In this document: positions 30,532 through 35,197 of the stretch, one piece after another
Layout: the number at the start of each line of letters is the position of its first letter
Position numbering within the stretch: the stretch's first letter is position 1
NCBI GenBank assembly: GCA_003166865.1
Contig: PMUP01000087.1
Location: forward strand, 1-35,197
DNA: 35,197 nt
From: Bryobacterales bacterium
Lineage (GTDB): Bacteria > Acidobacteriota > Terriglobia > Bryobacterales > Bryobacteraceae
Direction of reading: 5' to 3'
Made by a program: the position numbers and the translations under genes
The notes under the pieces: model-generated
What the model was told of the DNA's origin: nothing
Databases searched by the model: none
Seen by the model: only the letters and a program-made list of their open reading frames with translations

Positions 30532-32955
30532 ATGATCTCCGATCTTCGTCTCGCCTGCCGCACATTGGCCAAGAGTCCCGCTTTTGCTTTTACGGCCGCC
30601 GCCGCGCTGGCTCTGGGCATCGGCGCGAACACCACCATTTTCAGCGTCGTCAACCAGGTGCTGCTCAACCCCGCGGGTGTGGATCATCCGTCGAGCGTGG
30701 TCGCGACGCGCGTTCGTTACGACAAACTTGCGCTTAAGAGCATCGGCGTATCCGCTCCCGATTTCAAAGACGCTCAGAACAGCACGCAGGTATTCGAATC
30801 GGCGGCCATCCTGACGGGCGGCAGTTTTAACTACACGACATCGGGTGGTCCCGAAAAGCTGGATGGCGCCAGCGTGTCCTCGGACTGGTTCCGGGTGTTC
30901 GGCGCCAAGCCGAGGCTCGGCCGGACGTTCGTTCCTCAAGAGGATCAGCCCAACGCGAATCAGGAGGCGGTGCTGTCCTTCGCGGCGTGGAAGCGATTGT
31001 TCGGCCAGGACGCGGGCATCATCGGCAGGACCATTCAGCTAAACGAAACACCGTATCGAGTGGTGGGCGTTATGGGCCCGGAGTTCCGGTTCCCAGCCGG
31101 CGTCGACCTCTGGGTTCCGCTCGGCCTCGCCGCCACTAGCTTCACAGAACAAAATCGATTCAACGAAAGTTACCTGGGCGTCGCACGTCTCAAGCCAGGA
31201 GTTTCGTTCCAGCAAGCCAGCGCCTTGATGAATATGTTGACCGACCGCCTCAAGAACAGCAAGACGCAGTACGCGGAATACGGCAGGGATTCGGCGTGGG
31301 GCATGTTCATTGTGCCGATCACCGATTTCATCGCTGGCGATACGAAAACGCCGTTGCTGGTATTACTGGGCGCGGTTGGATTTGTGTTGCTGATCGCGTG
31401 TTCGAATATTGCGGGACTGATGCTGGCGAGGTCGTCGGGACGCGCCCGTGAAGTCGCGGTTCGCGCCGCGCTGGGCGCCACTCGCTGGCATCTGGTTCGA
31501 CAGGTGATGGCCGAGAGCCTGGTGCTGGCCCTGGGCGGCGCGGTGGCAGGGCTGGCTCTCGCGTACGGAGGTGTTCAGGGAATCGTCGCGCTGGCTCCGG
31601 CGACTGTGCCGATTGCGCTGGACGTAAGGCTTGACCCATTCGTTTTGTTCTTCACCGCGGGCGCCGCGATTGCCGCCGGTCTTCTGTTCGGTATCGCGCC
31701 GGCCTGGCAGATGTCGCGGTTGGACCGCTATGAAGCGTTGAGAGAAGGCGGCCGCTCCGGTACTGCGGGCCTTGCCCGTCAGCGCATGCGCGCTGGATTG
31801 GTGATGGGAGAAGTGGCGATCGCGCTGCTGCTGCTGGCTGGAGCGGGATTGTTTCTGCGAAGTCTCGCGAGTCTCGAGAACGTGCACCCCGGCTTCGAAC
31901 CCGAGGGCGTCATCACCGGCAGCGTCGCCCTGCCTCGCGCGGGCTATTCCGAAGATGCCCGGCAGGTTGCGTTCTATCGCGCCGTGCTGGATGGGTTAGC
32001 GAAGATCCCGGGTGTCACGAATGTCGCGGCAGCACTGCCGGTGCCATTCAGCAACGATGGCGGATCCGCTTCGTTTCAGATCGAAGGCCGGCCCTCGCCC
32101 GCCGGCGATCCCGGCCCGCATGGAGACATCGCCCAGGTCTCACCCGGATATTTCGGCGCGCTGAAGATCCCGCTGCGCCGCGGCCGCGTCTTTTCCGATC
32201 ACGATGTCGCGGGAACGCAAGCGGTGGCACTGGTGGATGAAACGCTTGCCAAGCAATATTGGCCGAATGAAGATGCCATCGGGCAGCACATCCGGAACGG
32301 ATCGAAATCGCCCTGGGCCACCATCGTCGGCGTTGTGGAGCACGTAAAAAATTCCGACCTGGCGGGCGATCAGATCAAAGGCCGATACTATTACCCGTTG
32401 TTCCAGCGGCCGTCCGCGAACGCTACTGTGATGGTCCGTACCCAGGGCGATCCGGGCGCGGCCGCTGGAGCCATTCGAGCCGCCGTCAGCGCGGTGGATC
32501 CGAGTGAGCCGATTTCGCAGTTGCGCAGCTTGTCCGCCATGGTGAACGCATCCCTTGCGCCGCGCCGCTTCGTGGTCAGCATGCTGGCGGTTTTCGCCGC
32601 GCTGGCGCTCCTGATGGCGATCATCGGATTATACGGCGTAACCAGTTATTCGGTGGCTCAAAGAACGCAGGAGATCGGCATCCGCATGGCGCTGGGTGCG
32701 CGGCGGAGCGAGATTCTGGGCATGGTGATCCGGCAGGGCATGTGGCTCACTGGCGGAGGTGTGCTGGTGGGGCTCGCCGCGGCGCTGGCCTTGAGCCAAT
32801 TGCTGCGGAGCCAATTGTTTCAGGTGAGCCCGTTCGATCCGCTCACCTTTGGGCTAACGGCTGTGGTGCTGATCGCGGCTGAACTGGCAGCCTGCTCGAT
32901 TCCGGCGCAGCGCGCGACGCGCGTGGATCCGATGGAAGCTTTGCGCCACGAATGA
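30532..32955 (+). CDS. ADOP family permease (FtsX/MacB-like ABC transporter permease), copy 2
   Basis: An 807-residue permease with the same layout as copy 1: MISDLRLACRTLAKSPAFAFTAAAALALGIGANTTIFSVVNQVLLNP at the N-terminus, a periplasmic MacB-like domain, central FtsX helices (LLIACSNIAGLMLARSSGRAREVAVRAALGATR), a second periplasmic domain, and a C-terminal FtsX unit (IIGLYGVTSYSVAQRTQEIGIRMALGARRSEILG). The two copies are clearly diverged in the periplasmic domains, so they probably handle different partners. No ATPase is encoded nearby. The substrate is unknown. ATG 30532 is the natural start; there is no good ribosome site. It is convergent with the kinase-TPR gene, 22 bp away. Confidence 0.92.
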   Translation: MISDLRLACRTLAKSPAFAFTAAAALALGIGANTTIFSVVNQVLLNPAGVDHPSSVVATRVRYDKLALKSIGVSAPDFKDAQNSTQVFESAAILTGGSFNYTTSGGPEKLDGASVSSDWFRVFGAKPRLGRTFVPQEDQPNANQEAVLSFAAWKRLFGQDAGIIGRTIQLNETPYRVVGVMGPEFRFPAGVDLWVPLGLAATSFTEQNRFNESYLGVARLKPGVSFQQASALMNMLTDRLKNSKTQYAEYGRDSAWGMFIVPITDFIAGDTKTPLLVLLGAVGFVLLIACSNIAGLMLARSSGRAREVAVRAALGATRWHLVRQVMAESLVLALGGAVAGLALAYGGVQGIVALAPATVPIALDVRLDPFVLFFTAGAAIAAGLLFGIAPAWQMSRLDRYEALREGGRSGTAGLARQRMRAGLVMGEVAIALLLLAGAGLFLRSLASLENVHPGFEPEGVITGSVALPRAGYSEDARQVAFYRAVLDGLAKIPGVTNVAAALPVPFSNDGGSASFQIEGRPSPAGDPGPHGDIAQVSPGYFGALKIPLRRGRVFSDHDVAGTQAVALVDETLAKQYWPNEDAIGQHIRNGSKSPWATIVGVVEHVKNSDLAGDQIKGRYYYPLFQRPSANATVMVRTQGDPGAAAGAIRAAVSAVDPSEPISQLRSLSAMVNASLAPRRFVVSMLAVFAALALLMAIIGLYGVTSYSVAQRTQEIGIRMALGARRSEILGMVIRQGMWLTGGGVLVGLAAALALSQLLRSQLFQVSPFDPLTFGLTAVVLIAAELAACSIPAQRATRVDPMEALRHE

Positions 32956-32977
32956 CGGATGGGTCCGGCGACTTAGG

Positions 32978-35197
32978 TCACTGCAGTTTGGCGTATTCCG
33001 CCCGGGCTTGCTTGAGGATCGGGATGCCGGGGTCGGCGTCCTTCCAGAGGGTGAGGAAATCCTGGTAGGCGGTCTTTGCCTTGGTCTTATCTCCCGACAA
33101 AGTGTACGCTCTGCCGAGTTGCAAGTGCGCCAGTGCGCCAATGGGATCGGCCAAAACGATGCCGCGGTGATCGAGAATTTTCTGGAACTCCACGGCGGCT
33201 TCGGCGCCCTGGTGCGCGGCCAGAAGAGCTTCGCCGCGCACATAGACCGGATAGAGACCGCCAAAGTTCGCAAAGAAGGCGATCCCCGGTACGGCCAGTT
33301 CATAGGGAACGGCAACTTGAAGCAGTTCGATGGCGTGGGAGGGCTGGCTATGGTTCAGCGCAAAAAGCGCACGTAGCGTCGGCAGGTAACTGAATCGGAC
33401 AGAGGTGTCCTCCGGGAAGCGCTTTTCGAGGTCGCTCGCGAGTGCTTCCGATCGGGCAAAATCGCCCGCAAGCGCCAGTGCGACAGCCGCGGCATACTCT
33501 ACATCCCGGCCCTTTGAAACGTCCAGCGCCGCCGCCGCGTGTCGCCTGGCCCCAACTGCGTTCCCGAACAAGGCTTCCCAGACCGCGGCTGCAGTTTCAA
33601 ACGTAGCAGCCGCTTCCGGCTGACCGCTCTGCTGAGCCAGATCCATCGCGCGCCGCGACGCGCTGCTGGCCTGTTGCAAGCGACCAGAATGGGCCGCAAC
33701 AAGAGCCTCTGAGTTGGCGACCCAGTATTCCGCTTGGGGATTGCCTTTGGCCCGAGTTACTGCCCGTTCCATTCCCACCGTGTCACCTTTCAAGAAGGCA
33801 ATGCCGTATCGCATCACCAAGAGCTCAGGGATTTCCAGTTTGCGCTCGAATGCCCTCTGAATGGTGTTCTCGGCCTCGGGGAGGCGGTCCAGACAGACGT
33901 AGCTGAAGGCAAGGTTGACATAACCGAAAGGGATGTCGGGATCGAGCCCGATCGATATTTTGGCTTCTTCGATCGATTTTTCAAACTGGCCGGCGCCCTG
34001 AGTAACGAACCCCGACAATAGTCCGTGCGGCAGATGCTCACGAGGATAAGTTTGCCCCCACAATTCCAGGGTCTGTTGCGCCTTTCCCAGGTTTCCCGTC
34101 ACCTGTCGATCGTAATTAGCCGCGATAAAGAACTTCTCCCGATCACTGGAGCGATCCCGCAACTGATAAGCCTTGGTGGCGCTCTCCGCGGACAGGACAG
34201 ACTCCCCAATATCGCTGTACAGGAGCCCCAGGTGCGCATGAGCCAGCGCGAATTTGGGATCGATCTCAATGGCGCGCTTTAAGTTGGGGATCGCAGAGAC
34301 AGTACCTTTTGAATGGGCAATCGTCAGCCCGGCGCTATAGGCTTTCAAGGCTTCGAGCGACGGCGTGGAAGCCTCTTGGAGCGGAGTGTCGTATTGCTTG
34401 ACCGTGGCGAGCGATTCGCCAACTCGCGTGCGGAACTTGCTGGCAATTTGACTCAGGGCGGTCAGGACGTCTTCTTTCTTGGCTGCTTGGACCTGCTCCT
34501 CATCGATGATGTCTCCGGTGCGGCAGCTCCTGGCGCGTAATCCCAATACGAACTGGGTTCCGAGGGGTGCGATGGATCCATCCAGGACAGCGGCGCTCGC
34601 GGTTCGCTCGCAGACTTCCCGGCCGAGCTCGGGAGTCAGCCGCGCATCCGCCGGCTGACCCATCTGACCCAGCGTCTTATGGATACGCTGGTCGGAGACC
34701 AGGCTGAGGAAAGGCGACTGTTCGAGCTGCACTGACAGCCCTTGACTCAGCGTTTCGTCGAACACCGGGTCGCCAGTCGTGTTTGAGAAATCGGCCAGGA
34801 CAATGGTGTCCTTGTCCGTGAGCCTGGGTTTGCGGTTGAAATAGAAATAACTTGCGGCGACGATGGCCAGCACGGCGATGGCTAGTACGGCGATGGCCAC
34901 GGCGGGAACCATCAGCTTCCAGCGCTTGGGGACGCCAGTTGCGACCGCCACCCGTCCCGAGTCCGTGTCCCGTTTCAGGCGCTGGAGGTCGGCGCGAATT
35001 TCCGAAGCGTGCTGGTAGCGCAGGTTGCGATCTTTTTCGAGGCACTTGTCGATGATGCGCTCTAGCTCCTGCGGCACGTCGGGGTTCAGGCGCACGGGAG
35101 GAACGGGACTGCGGTTGAGAATTGCATCGAAAATTGCCCCTGAGCTATCGCCGCGGAATGGCAGCGTGCCGGTGGCCATTTCATAGAGCACCACCCC
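32978..35197 (-). CDS. Ser/Thr protein kinase with TolB/CadC-like and TPR regions (5' end outside window)
   Basis: The reading frame is open through the window edge, and about 739 residues of the C-terminal part are visible. It begins in the kinase C-lobe ([18 protein letters not shown], then [30 protein letters not shown]), so glycine loop and catalytic loop are not seen. One membrane helix follows ([26 protein letters not shown]), then a segment [38 protein letters not shown] typical of the TolB-like region found in acidobacterial kinases and CadC-like regulators. The rest (about residues 260-735) is a long array of TPR helices. The plan is common in Solibacter-type genomes: an inside kinase, an outside protein-binding scaffold. 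Ligand and targets are unknown. Confidence 0.88.
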   Translation of the reverse strand, partial: GVVLYEMATGTLPFRGDSSGAIFDAILNRSPVPPVRLNPDVPQELERIIDKCLEKDRNLRYQHASEIRADLQRLKRDTDSGRVAVATGVPKRWKLMVPAVAIAVLAIAVLAIVAASYFYFNRKPRLTDKDTIVLADFSNTTGDPVFDETLSQGLSVQLEQSPFLSLVSDQRIHKTLGQMGQPADARLTPELGREVCERTASAAVLDGSIAPLGTQFVLGLRARSCRTGDIIDEEQVQAAKKEDVLTALSQIASKFRTRVGESLATVKQYDTPLQEASTPSLEALKAYSAGLTIAHSKGTVSAIPNLKRAIEIDPKFALAHAHLGLLYSDIGESVLSAESATKAYQLRDRSSDREKFFIAANYDRQVTGNLGKAQQTLELWGQTYPREHLPHGLLSGFVTQGAGQFEKSIEEAKISIGLDPDIPFGYVNLAFSYVCLDRLPEAENTIQRAFERKLEIPELLVMRYGIAFLKGDTVGMERAVTRAKGNPQAEYWVANSEALVAAHSGRLQQASSASRRAMDLAQQSGQPEAAATFETAAAVWEALFGNAVGARRHAAAALDVSKGRDVEYAAAVALALAGDFARSEALASDLEKRFPEDTSVRFSYLPTLRALFALNHSQPSHAIELLQVAVPYELAVPGIAFFANFGGLYPVYVRGEALLAAHQGAEAAVEFQKILDHRGIVLADPIGALAHLQLGRAYTLSGDKTKAKTAYQDFLTLWKDADPGIPILKQARAEYAKLQ

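Overview
The window is one 35.2 kb GC-rich chromosomal stretch that most resembles Acidobacteriota, probably the Solibacter/Bryobacterales group. That placement rests on recognised families, not on a search: two ADOP-type permeases (duplicated orphan FtsX/MacB-like permeases), a VWFA-related acidobacterial domain protein, two eukaryotic-like Ser/Thr kinases (one with a TPR tail), a secreted 'PDFSGVW' protein with a carboxypeptidase-regulatory domain, and an exosortase. I see no rRNA, tRNA, CRISPR array, transposase, prophage gene or integration site.

Layout. 1-7.2 kb: a secreted CarboxypepD_reg protein; on the minus strand a GT2 glycosyltransferase and a translationally coupled CCA-adding enzyme/Uma2 nuclease pair; then a plus-strand operon of APC permease, TlpA-like thioredoxin and GDPD phosphodiesterase. 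7.2-11.1 kb: a 56-codon DUF1737-like gene (minus strand) divergent from a transmembrane Ser/Thr kinase, then a pentapeptide-type repeat membrane protein. 11.2-13.8 kb: folD, coaE and an HtrA protease, closely packed. 13.8-19.4 kb: adenosine deaminase divergent from glgB, followed by an exosortase and an overlapping FAD oxidoreductase. 19.4-24 kb: AlkA-type glycosylase, VWFA protein, GNAT acetyltransferase and ADOP permease 1. 24-26.5 kb: a polytopic membrane protein and two small exported proteins, one of the GlcG/HbpS family. 26.9-30.4 kb: an ECF sigma factor, zinc-finger anti-sigma factor, zinc-ribbon membrane protein, DUF4386 membrane protein and M19 dipeptidase in a row. 30.5 kb to the end: ADOP permease 2, convergent with a Ser/Thr kinase-TPR protein cut by the window edge.

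Working together. Most of the window is housekeeping or envelope biology. The clearest functional unit is the sigma/anti-sigma operon, where four genes overlap by 4-7 bases and the anti-sigma factor is followed by two membrane proteins of unknown role. Other coupled units are CCA enzyme/Uma2, TlpA/GDPD and coaE/htrA.

Unusual signals. Short tandem repeats of different period (9, 15, 17 and 18 bp) lie inside genes or exactly at gene junctions. The most striking is a 17-bp triplication of the coaE start region that makes two decoy ATG mini-ORFs. A dispersed repeat links 26.5 kb and 30.4 kb. Perfect inverted repeats flank the add gene. Several genes have a -10-like hexamer only 4-8 nt before the start codon and no Shine-Dalgarno sequence, which suggests leaderless transcripts. 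No single locus is clearly a new defence or mobile system; the best candidates for undescribed biology are the sigma-factor operon, the 11-residue-repeat membrane protein and the exosortase without visible partners.
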